A DNA stretch of 64,000 bases, taken from contig CAJNDS010002501.1 in NCBI GenBank assembly GCA_905221605.1, positions 1,016,001 through 1,080,000 on the forward strand, given 5' to 3'. This document shows positions 36,960-44,959 of this stretch, one piece after another. Position numbers and translations under genes: made by a program. Below the pieces are notes generated by a model. It did no database searches. It was not told where the DNA came from and saw only the letters and a program-made list of their open reading frames with translations. The stretch comes from Symbiodinium natans. Lineage: Eukaryota; Sar; Dinophyceae; Suessiales; Symbiodiniaceae. Position 1 is the stretch's first letter. Each line of letters starts with the position of its first letter.

Positions 36960-37196
36960 AGTAAGCAAATGCTGAGGTTCAGTCTGACAATATGACCATC
37001 CTATGCTTTGTTTGAGCCGGCGTGAGAAGCCAAAACCAGCCCCGCGTTCCTGAATCCAAATCTCCCGTTTCCACGTGCACGCAGAGGCCTTGCTGGCTCG
37101 ACATCCCTCTCTCCGGGCGGCAGCTTGGATTTTGTAGGTTGGTATGGGGTTTTTGTTTTCGGCACTCAAAACCCCGCCCCCCACCCGCCCCAACAA
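36960..37196 (-). CDS. coding-like island, strand ambiguous
   Basis: The minus frame SKASACTWKREIWIQERGAG, FGFSRRLKQSIGWSYCQTEP, QHLLTVFVKGSELHGSIYI against plus frame PESKSPVSTCTQRPCWLDIP. Confidence 0.35.
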
Positions 37197-37371
37197 GCTC
37201 CAAGCCTTAGTCTGCTGTCCAGGAATCCAGGCCTACAAATGTACTGTTGCCCATGCTAATTACCAGCCCTGAGACATTTGCTGGCTTGAGCTGTTCTGTG
37301 ACCCTTCCTCGCAAAACCCTAAACCCGGCCTAAACCCTAAACCCTGAACTGAGTGAGCCCGGGGCGAACGC

Positions 37372-37770
37372 ACCGAAGCCGGCAGGCGAGGGGGCGAAAG
37401 CGGCAGCAACCCCCGATCCCAAACCTCTGACCTCAGGCCCTTCCAAGCAAGTGATCCAGATCGCCAACCAAGATGCAGCATCGCCAAGGGGGCGGCAGCC
37501 AAAACCTCTCACTTTTTGGCCTTCCCAGAAGGCATCACAAGGCCACCACGCCTCAAACAAGGCCTTCCAGATGCAGCATCAGCAAAAGCGAAGGCGGCAA
37601 CCAGCCCCCATCCCAAACCTTTGACTTCAGGCTCTTGAAAGCAAGTTCTCCAATAAATTCCCAACCAGGATGCAGCATCGCCAAGGGCGAAGTCGGCAGC
37701 CAACCCCAATCCCAAACCTCCCAGAAGCCCTCGAATGATGGACATCATCCCTTGCAACGCCAAGGGGCTG
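37372..37770. repeat. 98-99 bp tandem repeat in coding-like sequence
   Basis: GATGCAGCATC recurs at 37472, 37570 and 37669 (spacing 98 and 99), and a diverged unit precedes them. Plus translation gives DAASPRGRQPKPLT, DAASAKAKAATSPHPKPLTS and DAASPRAKSAANPNPKPP. The minus strand is open for 218 codons across the region. A 33-residue repeat in a protein is likely; the strand is undecided. Confidence 0.75.
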
Positions 37771-37984
37771 CGAACTTCAGGGTAAATTATCTGTATCGAG
37801 GCCCCCGAGCTTCTAGACTCTCTAGACCCAACTTTTAAAGAAAAAACAAAAGCACTATCAGAGTTCAAAAGAACCCTAAACCCGTAGAGGTTAAGGCGAG
37901 GGTGGAGCGCCAGCGGGGGTGGGCTTATGCAGGTCGGGGCGCGCGCCTGGGTGCTTTCAGCATCAGCGCGCCCACTCATTGAGA

Positions 37985-38062
37985 CACCCCCTAAACCCCA
38001 AACCCCAAACCCCAAACCCCAAACCCCGAACCCCGAACCCCGAACCCCAAACCCCAAACCCT
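37985..38062. repeat. CCCCAAA / CCCCGAA heptamer array
   Basis: Eleven units with a CCCC start: CCCCAAA, then three CCCCGAA, then CCCCAAA. A further local variant block of the telomere-like repeat. Confidence 0.9.
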
Positions 38063-38266
38063 TTCCTCCCAAAAGCAGATGCAAGGCAAGCATCGATCCA
38101 ATGGCCCTGCGTGGCTTCGTGCTGCTTGGCTCGGCTAGGGTGAACGCAACCTTCTCCCGGATCACCGTATGACCTAAGGAAAAAGGCTAAAAGGGTTTAG
38201 GGTTTGGGGTTTGGGTTTTAGGGAACCGGCATACTTTCTCATGGTGTCATAGCCGAAGGGGACTGC

Positions 38267-38557
38267 GTGCTGAGATCAGGGTACCCGGACACGGTGCCCC
38301 GCCTGTTCAGCAAGAACTGTCTGGAGCTCACTCACACGAGAGGATCCTCAAAAGAAGCATGTCCACTACCTAGGGCTTCGTTACAGTGGCTTCCTTACCA
38401 GTATCTGTTCATCCACAATGGGCAGCCCTCGGAAGCCTGTAGTTTGACAAGCCCAAGAGGTCACATAGATTCCAGGAGGAGGGTTTTCTATCTGCCGCCA
38501 CGCCTCCTCAGTTCCCTGCCTTCGGCGAAGCCCTCGACGCAAGACGCCAGACCCTAA
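38267..38557 (+). CDS. open coding island with ATG-like start, unknown protein
   Basis: The frame LRSGYPDTVPRLFSKNCLEL, THTRGSSKEACPLPRASLQW, LPYQYLFIHNGQPSEACSLT ends at TAA after 96 codons. Confidence 0.48.
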   Translation: MLRSGYPDTVPRLFSKNCLELTHTRGSSKEACPLPRASLQWLPYQYLFIHNGQPSEACSLTSPRGHIDSRRRVFYLPPRLLSSLPSAKPSTQDARP

Positions 38558-38571
38558 CTTCAAGGGACTAG

Positions 38572-38689
38572 AGGAGGGACCCTTATAAGGGTTATTTAGG
38601 GGGCTACTTAGGTATATATAGGGACACTACAAGGTTTCAAAAGGGTTGAGGGGAAAAAGAGTATGGGTCCCTTCTAGGGGTCCCTCCTT
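38572..38689. mobile_element. foldback element with AGGAGGGACCC ends
   Basis: AGGAGGGACCCTTATAAGGG (38572) is inverted at CCCTTCTAGGGGTCCCTCCT (38669) with two mismatches. The core is TATATAGGGACACTACAAGG. About 118 bp, no ORF. Confidence 0.72.
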
Positions 38690-38715
38690 ATACCCCCCGA
38701 TATCCCGACTTCGAG

Positions 38716-38797
38716 GCTCACCTGCGCCTCGCTGTTCACTGCCGTGCTGGGCCCAAAAACTCCGCGGAGGATCCCAGACCGGGTTCTTCAAATCAGG
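38716..38797 (+). CDS. internal exon, unknown protein
   Basis: TTCGAG acceptor, then TCASLFTAVLGPKTPRRIPD, RVLQIR, ending in phase 0 before GTAGGA. Confidence 0.55.
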
Positions 38798-38844
38798 GTA
38801 GGATTTAGGGTTTGGGGTTGAGGGTCCCTATTTTGGGCTGGCAG

Positions 38845-38940
38845 TCTTCTTCAAGCAATCCTATGGAAAAGACAATTGCCGTTCCGGTTTTCTTGAAGGG
38901 GGTGGTACTTCATTTCGAATTCAGTGGGGCAAGCCCCTGG
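38845..38940 (+). CDS. internal exon, unknown protein
   Basis: TGGCAG acceptor, FFKQSYGKDNCRSGFLEGGG, TSFRIQWGKPL, donor GTGAGA, close to consensus. The intron start GTGAGAGAAGATA is tandemly repeated within 40 bp. Confidence 0.65.
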
Positions 38941-39123
38941 GTGAGAGAAGATAGCCCATCCCCTAGGTGAGAGAAGATACTGTAGCCCATGGTGTTGTCG
39001 GACGAGACTTGTTGGTGCTTTGACGAAAATTGCTTTAAGGGCTAACTCACCGCCTGAACCCCCTAAAACCCAAAACCCCCCCTCCTCCCTTAAGGAGCCT
39101 GCAACTAAACCCTAAACCCACAG

Positions 39124-39221
39124 CTTTCGCTGAGCAGGCTCCGGTCCTTGCTGGGTTCACTCCTCCTCCGCTGTTGGCCACTGGTGGCGGTGCGGACGCT
39201 GGAGCGCCCCGAACTAATCAG
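39124..39221 (+). CDS. internal exon, Ala/Gly/Pro-rich
   Basis: CCCACAG acceptor, AFAEQAPVLAGFTPPPLLAT, GGGADAGAPRTNQ, ending CAG before GTACCC. A family B element sits 9 bp into the intron. Confidence 0.6.
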
Positions 39222-39229
39222 GTACCCTA

Positions 39230-39334
39230 CTTAGTAGCTGAATGAGTACACTTTACACTTTTTGGGATTCTATAATCCCCTATAGAACTGAAAGTGTACA
39301 CTTTTTTGGGGGGATTGTGAACTCAGCAACTAAG
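39230..39334. mobile_element. short inverted-repeat element, family B, copy 3
   Basis: CTTAGTAGCTGA and TCAGCAACTAAG ends (11 of 12). Inner TACACTTTACACTTTTTGGG answers AAAGTGTACACTTTTTTGGG, with a TCTATAATCCCC centre. Same architecture as the copies at 35461 and 42779. Confidence 0.72.
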
Positions 39335-39403
39335 CCTAAACCCCAAGCCCTAAACCCCACTTGGGGGTCTAGGGGCTTCTAGGGCTCAGGGGAGCATGGC
39401 CTT

Positions 39404-39592
39404 ATGAAGTCCTTCTTGCCCACGACTCAAAAACGCCGAATAGGCTCGTGGAGCTTTGTATGTGTTCCTGAAGCAGTAAACCGAACTGTTGGATTGACTC
39501 AAGTGCCTTCGGGGGGGGGGTACAAGTTTAAGCTAGCACTTTGCAAAAAGCAGTCCCTTATGTGTTGGGGAGAGTGCGGTTTCAATGACTAG
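39404..39592 (+). CDS. open coding island with ATG, unknown protein
   Basis: MKSFLPTTQKRRIGSWSFVC, VPEAVNRTVGLTQVPSGGGY, KFKLALCKKQSLMCWGECGF, ND, TAG. Sixty-two codons with even composition. Confidence 0.55.
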   Translation: MKSFLPTTQKRRIGSWSFVCVPEAVNRTVGLTQVPSGGGYKFKLALCKKQSLMCWGECGFND

Positions 39593-39772
39593 CTTGGCGG
39601 TCGTGAGATTTTAGGCTTCCCCGGTGTTGGGTTTCCAGTTGTCGTTTTGGGGTTGATTTTGGCTGGGTGCTTACTGAGCCAGATTCTCACCTCGAGTTTG
39701 GGTTTCGAAGCAAATTCGCCCCAAACCCCAAACCCGAAACCCTAAACCCTAAACCCCAAGGAGCCAAACCAG

Positions 39773-39850
39773 GTCGCCAAGATGCCCTGCACACCCCCCA
39801 TGTTTGGGGAGGTCTTCATTGTCAAGGTGCCGGATCCTAACCAGCCCTAA
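39773..39850 (+). CDS. terminal exon, unknown protein
   Basis: AACCAG acceptor and exactly 26 codons in phase 0: VAKMPCTPPMFGEVFIVKVP, DPNQP, TAA at 39848-39850. Confidence 0.58.
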   Translation, partial: VAKMPCTPPMFGEVFIVKVPDPNQP

Positions 39851-39954
39851 GCCCTAGCCCTAAAGTACGCTTAACATGCCCCCAAAAGCCCAAATGCCCT
39901 GGTTTAGGCTTTGGGGTTTAGGGTTTAGGGCTAGGGTTTAGGGTCCTCGCTGCC

Positions 39955-40040
39955 CAAGGCCTTGTCAGGAACACGAGGAGGCGGATGTCCCCTTTGCAGT
40001 GTTGGAGTTCACAGGCCTGTCGTCCCGAAGTTGCTAGGCT
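39955..40040 (+). CDS. exon-like island, frame unresolved
   Basis: Best frame EHEEADVPFAVLEFTGLSSR, SC, TAG, after TGCCCAAG. Two other frames are open. Confidence 0.4.
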
Positions 40041-40099
40041 TTAGGGTTTCGGGTTTAGGGTTTGGGGTTTGGGGTTTAGGGTTTAGGGTTGAGGGTGGA

Positions 40100-40318
40100 T
40101 TCTAGGTGCCCTGAGGAGCTTATAGTTGGGGCTCATAATGATAGGGCTTAGGGTTTAGGGTTTAGTTAGGGTTTAGGGTTTCGGGTTTAGGGCTTGGGGT
40201 TTAGGGTTTAGGGTTTAAAGTTTAGGGTTTAGGGTTTAGGGTTTAGGGTTTAGGGTTTAGGGTTTAGGGTTTGGTGCCCTGAGGAGTTCATAGTTGGGGC
40301 TAAAAATGATAGGGTCTT
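40100..40318. repeat. TTTAGGG array between two 45-bp direct copies of unique sequence
   Basis: GGTGCCCTGAGGAGCTTATA (from about 40107) and GGTGCCCTGAGGAGTTCATA (from about 40274) start two copies that continue GTTGGGGCT and ATGATAGGG. The telomere-like array lies between them at about 40145-40272. Confidence 0.88.
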
Positions 40319-40328
40319 CAGGGGCCTT

Positions 40329-40420
40329 AGCTCACGCTTCGGCCAGGGCAAAGCGACTTGGAGCGGCAACTGCAGAGTCGAAGCTTGGACTGCATCAAGG
40401 AATTATGCCCCTGAAATTGG
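40329..40420 (+). CDS. internal exon, unknown protein
   Basis: CCTTAG acceptor, LTRFGQ or HASARAKRLGAATAESKLGL frames, the latter followed by HQGIMPLKL and ending TTGG before GTTTAGGG. Confidence 0.5.
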
Positions 40421-40440
40421 GTTTAGGGTTTAGGGTTTAG

Positions 40441-40588
40441 GACGCGGGACTCAATGTTTAAGTACCGAGATGTGCTGGTGCACTCGCCCACCCCCCCCAA
40501 GGCGCATTTTGTCCTCTATGTCAGTCCCCCAACACGGCACACAGACTCTCAGGCTCCGAACCGCCCACCAGAGCAACCCTTGCTGTAG
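40441..40588 (+). CDS. terminal exon, unknown protein
   Basis: TTTAG acceptor supplied by the preceding repeat, then RDSMFKYRDVLVHSPTPPKA, HFVLYVSPPTRHTDSQAPNR, PPEQPLL, TAG at 40586-40588. Confidence 0.58.
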
Positions 40589-40604
40589 TAGCTCAGGGGT
40601 TTGG

Positions 40605-40676
40605 GGGTTGAGGGGTTGAGGGGTTGAGGGGTTGAGGGGTTGAGGGGTTGAGGGGTTGAGGGGTTGAGGGGTTTAG
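40605..40676. repeat. GGGGTTGA octamer array
   Basis: Eight perfect units of AGGGGTTG with flanking TTTAGG text. A distinct octamer derivative of the telomere-like repeat. Confidence 0.93.
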
Positions 40677-40732
40677 GAGTTGGGGCTGTCGGACCTCCAA
40701 TTGTAGACATGGTTGTTGTGGTTGCTGGGTGG

Positions 40733-40735
40733 GGT

Positions 40736-40771
<36 letters not shown>
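40733..40771 (+). repeat. poly-G run
   Basis: About 35 consecutive G residues after GGTGGGGT. Confidence 0.9.
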
Positions 40772-40773
<2 letters not shown>

Positions 40774-40849
40774 TGGGTGGAATTCCTAAACCCGAAGCCC
40801 TAAACCCGAAACCCCCAAAAAATCACTGGAACTCCCGTCCCCTTTGCCA

Positions 40850-40935
40850 TCCCCGGTCACAGAGGATGGCATTTCTGGACGAAGCCGCCGTGCCGTGGAT
40901 TGAGCTATGCTGCCATCGAAACCCCCCAAACCCCA
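40850..40935 (+). CDS. exon-like island, unknown protein
   Basis: TCACAG acceptor, then MAFLDEAAVPWIELCCHRNP. A second frame reads HRGWHFWTKPPCRGLSYAAI. Confidence 0.4.
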
Positions 40936-40992
40936 GTAATTCCCAACCCTGAATCCCAAACCCTAAACCCCTAAGACCCCAAACCCTACATC

Positions 40993-41092
40993 TCGGGATG
41001 TCCCCCCTTATTTTTACAAACGGTCCTGAACAGGGATTATAGTACCTCTTATAAGCCTTGTTAAGGACTGTTAGTATAAGGGGAACATCCCA
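40993..41092. mobile_element. short inverted-repeat element, family A, copy 6
   Basis: CTCGGGATGTCCCCCCTTA and ATAAGGGGAACATCCCAA ends. Inner ACGGTCCTGAACAGGGATTA and AAGGACTGTTAGT match other copies. Confidence 0.83.
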
Positions 41093-41147
41093 ACCCATGT
41101 ACATCCCGAAAACCCTAAACCCTCAACCCTAAGCCCTGAAACCCCTA

Positions 41148-41232
41148 AGCCCTAAACCCTAAACCCTAAACCCCTACAACCTAAACCCTAAACCCTAAAC
41201 CCTAAACCCTAAACCCTAAACCCTAAACCCCT
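41148..41232. repeat. CCCTAAA array
   Basis: Eleven units, several perfect, following the family A element. Confidence 0.92.
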
Positions 41233-41243
41233 AAAACCCTGAG

Positions 41244-41338
41244 CCACGGCCAAAGCATAGGTTCGAAGTGCTGCTCCTCCAGCTGAACGTTGCGCTCGAA
41301 GGGGTATGGGACTGCCAAGGCTCGGAAGTCAGTTGCTG
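41244..41338 (-). CDS. exon-like island, unknown protein
   Basis: The minus frame DFRALAVPYPFERNVQLEEQ, HFEPMLWPWLR looks more protein-like than plus frame FEVLLLQLNVALEGVWDCQG. Confidence 0.48.
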
Positions 41339-41359
41339 TAGGCTGTAGGGGCGTGACAA

Positions 41360-41735
41360 GGTTTTAGGGTTCAGGGTTTAGGGTATAGGGTTCAGGGTTT
41401 AGGGTTTAGGGTTTAAGGGTGCAGGGTTTAGGGTTTTTGGGGTCTTGGAGATGTTCTGAACATCTGCTGCTGTTTTCTGTGACTTGAGAAAGATTCGAGA
41501 GATAGAGGTTTGGGGCCCGGGATCTATGGTGTCCGTGTAGAGTGTTATTCAGGACTTCACGGGGTGTTCAAGATTGTTAGGTTTTTGGGTTTAGGGTTTA
41601 GGGTTTGGGGTTTAAGACTTTGGGCAAATAAAGCCTCAATCCTACACCCTAACCTCTACAAACCCTAAACCCGAAACCCTAAACCCTAAACCCTAAACCC
41701 TAAAACCTTAAACCCTAAACCCTAAACCCTGAACC
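41360..41735. other. spacer of both-orientation telomere-like text
   Basis: TTCAGGG and TTTAGGG variants to about 41615, then CCCTAAA units to 41735. A short non-repeat piece near 41440-41570 gives no convincing exon. Confidence 0.6.
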
Positions 41736-41738
41736 CTA

Positions 41739-41822
41739 CCAAGCCGCGGAGCTGCAAAGCCCCAGGCGGCCACATGTCCATCGTCCGCAACGAAGGGGGG
41801 GAGCTGGACCTTTGGCTCAAGG
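41739..41822 (+). CDS. exon-like island, unknown protein
   Basis: The frame TKPRSCKAPGGHMSIVRNEG, GELDLWLKG runs into GGCTTAGGG. It contains TTTGGCTCAAG, which matches the 3' end of the dinoflagellate spliced leader by chance. Confidence 0.48.
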
Positions 41823-41970
41823 GCTTAGGGTTCAGGGTTTAGGCTCACAAGGGTTTAGGGTTCAGGGTTTAGGGTTTAGGGTTTAGGGTCACAGGCGGTG
41901 TCGCAACTTGAGTGCTTAGGGTTTAGGGTTCAGGGCTTAGGGCTCAGACTCCTGAACCCGAAACCCTATA

Positions 41971-42045
41971 CCTGAGGCCCGTTCAAGCTTCGGTGTGCGG
42001 TAGGCTTTGCCGTCAAACTTGAGCGCATGGTTTCAGAGACTAGCC
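41971..42045 (-). CDS. internal exon, unknown protein
   Basis: The minus frame ALKFDGKAYRTPKLERAS ends before GTATAG. A second minus frame also ends at the same donor. Confidence 0.42.
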
Positions 42046-42181
42046 ATCGAGTTTAGGGTTTAGGGTTTTAGGGTGTAGGGTTTAGGCTCACAAGGGTTTA
42101 GGGTTTAGGGTTTACCATAAGCCATGAGGAGCCTAAAGGGTTGAGGATTTACAGTTTAGGTGCTTCCCCCCAAAACCGCAC

Positions 42182-42270
42182 AGACCTTTTTGAGCAAAGC
42201 CTCAGAAGCAGCTCACGCTCCGAGGTCTACGTGGACTCGCTGCGATGGCAGGTCGCGGTTGGCAACCCCT
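42182..42270 (+). CDS. terminal exon, unknown protein
   Basis: CGCACAG acceptor, LFEQSLRSSSRSEVYVDSLR, WQVAVGNP, TAA formed inside the CCCTAAA repeat at 42268-42270. Confidence 0.52.
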
Positions 42271-42541
42271 AAACCCAAAACCCTAAAACCTAACAACCCT
42301 CAACCCTTAGCTTCTTGGTGGCACGAACCTTGAAAGTCTTGTGGGGCTCGTTGGGTTTAGTAGCTCGGGGCTTTGGGTTGGGTCAGGGGCGTAAGAGTGT
42401 TAGGGTTTGGGGGTGGGACGGGGGGTTTAGGCTTGGGGGCATCATTGGGACTTTATTCTCCGAGTCTCTATGTGGTCCATTTTTCGGGGAATTGGTATAT
42501 CAAGGGGCCGAGTTAGGGTTTAGGGTTTAGTGTTTAGGGTT

Positions 42542-42601
42542 GAGAGGGCCGAGTTGCTCCAAGAAGCCACACCTGGATGCCCAAAGTATCATGGCCTGTA
42601 A
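42542..42601 (+). CDS. short terminal exon, unknown protein
   Basis: ERAELLQEATPGCPKYHGL then TAA at 42599-42601. Upstream plus island FSESLCGPFFGELVYQGAEL (42450-42510) may precede it. Confidence 0.48.
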   Translation, partial: ERAELLQEATPGCPKYHGL

Positions 42602-42778
42602 CCCGAGGCTTTTTTACAGTTTTAGGGTTTTTAGAGTGTAGATGCCATTGTAGACGTCCCTTGTTCGAGGAGGCAGCGGGTGTTTGTTCGATGTGCCCCC
42701 TTGAATCCACAACCTAACCCCCCAAAAAATCTTGATGTTCTGAATGAGGGTCCCTTCTTTGGCACCCTGTTGAAAATG

Positions 42779-42871
42779 CTTAGGGGCAGGTAACCTTGAA
42801 CCTTTTTGGTATAGAACCTTAGTATATTTCAAAGGTTAACTTGTTTGGGGCTAGAGTCTTCAGCCCCTAAG
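42779..42871. mobile_element. short inverted-repeat element, family B, copy 2
   Basis: CTTAGGGGC and GCCCCTAAG perfect ends. Inner TAACCTTGAACCTTTTTGG faces AAAGGTTAACTTGTTTGGGG, as in the copy at 35461. Confidence 0.75.
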
Positions 42872-43263
42872 AATGGGATTGCTGCAAGAGATCAAAAAGG
42901 TGCGCGCAATCATACCAAGGCACTTCTACACATCCCTGCAGGGTTACCCTAAACCCGAAACCCTAAACGCTAAAGCCCTAAACCCGAAACCCTAAACAAC
43001 CGGCTGCGGAGGCCGCCGTGCTCCGTGCGCCCGAAGACCCTCGAAGCCCCCCACCGCCGACCACGCGACCGGGCCTGGCAAATACCATCAGCTTAAGGTG
43101 CAGTGTTTAAGGTTTAGGACTTAAGGTTCAGGGTTTAGGGTTTCGGACTTAAGGTTCAGAGTTTAGGGTTTAGGGTTTCAAGGCTGTTGGCTGTTGGTTT
43201 CAGGGTTTAGCGTTTAGTGTTTATTAGGGCTAATTATTAGGGCTAAGGGTCCAGAGTTTTGAG

Positions 43264-43332
43264 GCCAGCATGTCAGGTCCGAAGGTCTTTGCTCGGATGG
43301 TCTGCAGAGCCATCATCGACCTTTGCACTTAA
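43264..43332 (+). CDS. terminal exon, unknown protein
   Basis: TTTTGAG acceptor, ASMSGPKVFARMVCRAIIDL, CT, TAA at 43330-43332. Confidence 0.52.
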   Translation, partial: ASMSGPKVFARMVCRAIIDLCT

Positions 43333-43631
43333 GCTCTTGTTTTGGGGCTTTCCCCATCCTGCCTTCTCCCCCCTTTTCAAAAACTCTCTTAACCCTAAAC
43401 TCTGAACCCTTCACCCTAAACCCTAAACCCTGAACCCTAATCCCTGAACCCTGAACCCTCAACCCGAATCCCTGAACCCTGAACCCTGAACCCGGCGCAC
43501 ACTGCGAACTTCCCAAGCATTCCGTGCAGTTCTGGGGTGGCTGGAGGTCTCCAAAAGCGGCCGTAGGGTCCAGGGGTTAGGGTCTATAGGGTTCGGGCTC
43601 ATCAAACTGAAGCAACAGAATTCCAGGTGTA

Positions 43632-43724
43632 GACCGCTCTTGGCTGGCCGTTTCGGCAGTGCTGGAGCTCCTTGGTCAGCTCAGAATTCACAATCTGGTA
43701 GAGGCGGGGGCTGGGTCGCTCTGA
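43632..43724 (+). CDS. terminal exon, unknown protein
   Basis: GGTGTAG acceptor, DRSWLAVSAVLELLGQLRIH, NLVEAGAGSL, TGA at 43722-43724. Helical leucine-rich reading. Confidence 0.52.
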   Translation, partial: DRSWLAVSAVLELLGQLRIHNLVEAGAGSL

Positions 43725-43758
43725 ATTGCTTCTAATTCAGGCTACCAAAAAAAGGTGT

Positions 43759-43832
43759 CCATGAAGAAATTCATCCGGCTGTGCAAACCGTTCGGAACAT
43801 GCCAAGCTTATGGCAGATTTGCAGTGGGGGGG
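43759..43832 (+). CDS. exon-like island, unknown protein
   Basis: MKKFIRLCKPFGTCQAYGRF, AVGG, ending at a G run. Basic start. Confidence 0.4.
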
Positions 43833-43914
43833 GAGGGGGGGCTGTCAGGCAATGAGTCGCCTTGACGCTTCTGGGCTGTGCGTGGGCATGAAGTAGTAGC
43901 TTTCCCCCGTCAGC

Positions 43915-44090
43915 AAGGGCACGGTCGTCTCAATGCTTGTCCTTAGCTCCTTCAGCCCTAAGAGCCCTCATCCAAGGTGTGGTTGCGGATCCTCGCTCCA
44001 GGAGAAATGCAGGTTTGGTGGCAATCAGCGCGACTCGGACGCGAAGCTCCAGTTCCAGCTTCGGGGGGCTCTTCTCCTTAAGTTGCTAAT
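43915..44090 (+). CDS. coding island, Cys-rich centre
   Basis: The frame VSKGTVVSMLVLSSFSPKSP, HPRCGCGSSLQEKCRFGGNQ, RDSDAKLQFQLRGALLLK. Four Cys in 14 residues could be a small disulphide fold. Confidence 0.4.
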
Positions 44091-44127
44091 TTACGTCTTT
44101 GTTTTTCTTTTTTTGTTTGTGTGTGTG

Positions 44128-44517
44128 TGTGTGTGTGCACCCTGATTCTAAGCTAAGGGTTTTGGAAAGTCTCTGAGGCTTGGCCGGACATTTCGTATAG
44201 AAGACTGACGGTGAATGTGTTTTATGCAGGGGGCGCGAGGTCCTTTGACATAGCTCGCGCCAACGAAGCTCTATGTCATCGGGCAGGAAAACGTACCTGC
44301 GCGTGGAGTACCTGGGCAAGTTGTTGCAGCTGGTATCCACTACACTGCTTGTGACATCATGTACCCTCAAAACCCGGAATCCTCGGTCCTCAAATAATTT
44401 CAAGTCCGAACGCTCCAGATGGCTTGCACCTTGGGACATCGGCCACAATTTCGTCACCATGCATAAGATCTTCGGACAGGGAAGCCAGTGAGAGTTTACT
44501 CTCTTATCTCCGTGTGT
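44128..44517. repeat. segmental duplication, copy 1
   Basis: It matches 44960-45335 at offset 833 from the GTGTGCACCCTGATTC start through the end at CTCTTATCTCCGTGTG. It carries 16 bp (ATAGAAGACTGACGGT region) missing from copy 2. Confidence 0.92.
44270..44491 (+). CDS. coding-like sequence in the duplicated segment, copy 1
   Basis: Three plus frames and one minus frame look protein-like; the best are MSSGRKTYLRVEYLGKLLQL and LYVIGQENVPARGVPGQVVA. Copies differ by single bases that do not discriminate between frames. Confidence 0.35.
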   Translation, partial: SMSSGRKTYLRVEYLGKLLQLVSTTLLVTSCTLKTRNPRSSNNFKSERSRWLAPWDIGHNFVTMHKIFGQGSQ

Positions 44518-44673
44518 GGCCTTGTTGCCAATCGCAGTTATCCCGCGAGGGAGCTGTACGGGTCGTTGTGCGACTCACCATGGTACCATGGAGGCCCAAT
44601 AACCTGGCAGGTTGGGTCGAGAGGCCTAGTGCCACGCATGGAGCCCACTAGACCGCTCTCGAGCGATGAGTAA
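44488..44673 (+). CDS. open frame ending PTRPLSSDE, possible retroelement-derived tail
   Basis: The frame NRSYPARELYGSLCDSPWYH, GGPITWQVGSRGLVPRMEPT, RPLSSDE ends at TAA. A roughly 190-bp untranslated-looking stretch with a T run (44846-44866) follows. Compact C-terminus plus T-rich tail suggests a processed or retroelement origin, unproven. Confidence 0.42.
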   Translation: MRVYSLISVCGLVANRSYPARELYGSLCDSPWYHGGPITWQVGSRGLVPRMEPTRPLSSDE

Positions 44674-44959
44674 CTTTCAGGTGGATGGGCAACAGAGGGC
44701 TAGTCCCAAGAGCAAGAATGGTGGGTCTTAGCACCCGTGTGGCCCGAGGTGGGGCCTAATGGAGGTCCTCCGGACCGCAATAGAGGCCTTAGCGCCAATG
44801 GAATTTTATGGATGGATTGGCGATGCTCGGCTCCTTATTCAGCCTTAACCTTTTCTTTTTTTTTTTAGTTGCTAGGATCTGTGTGACGCCATGTCTTCTT
44901 TCACTTTCCCGTTGTCGGAAGTACCGCATGTTTTGGGCCGTCCCCTCTGACCGAGGGGC

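Noticed and set aside
41808..41820. TTTGGCTCAAG, matching the 3' part of the dinoflagellate spliced leader
   Set aside because: Only 11 nt match, the GCCAT before it is absent and it falls inside a coding-like frame, so it is not evidence of a retroposed transcript.
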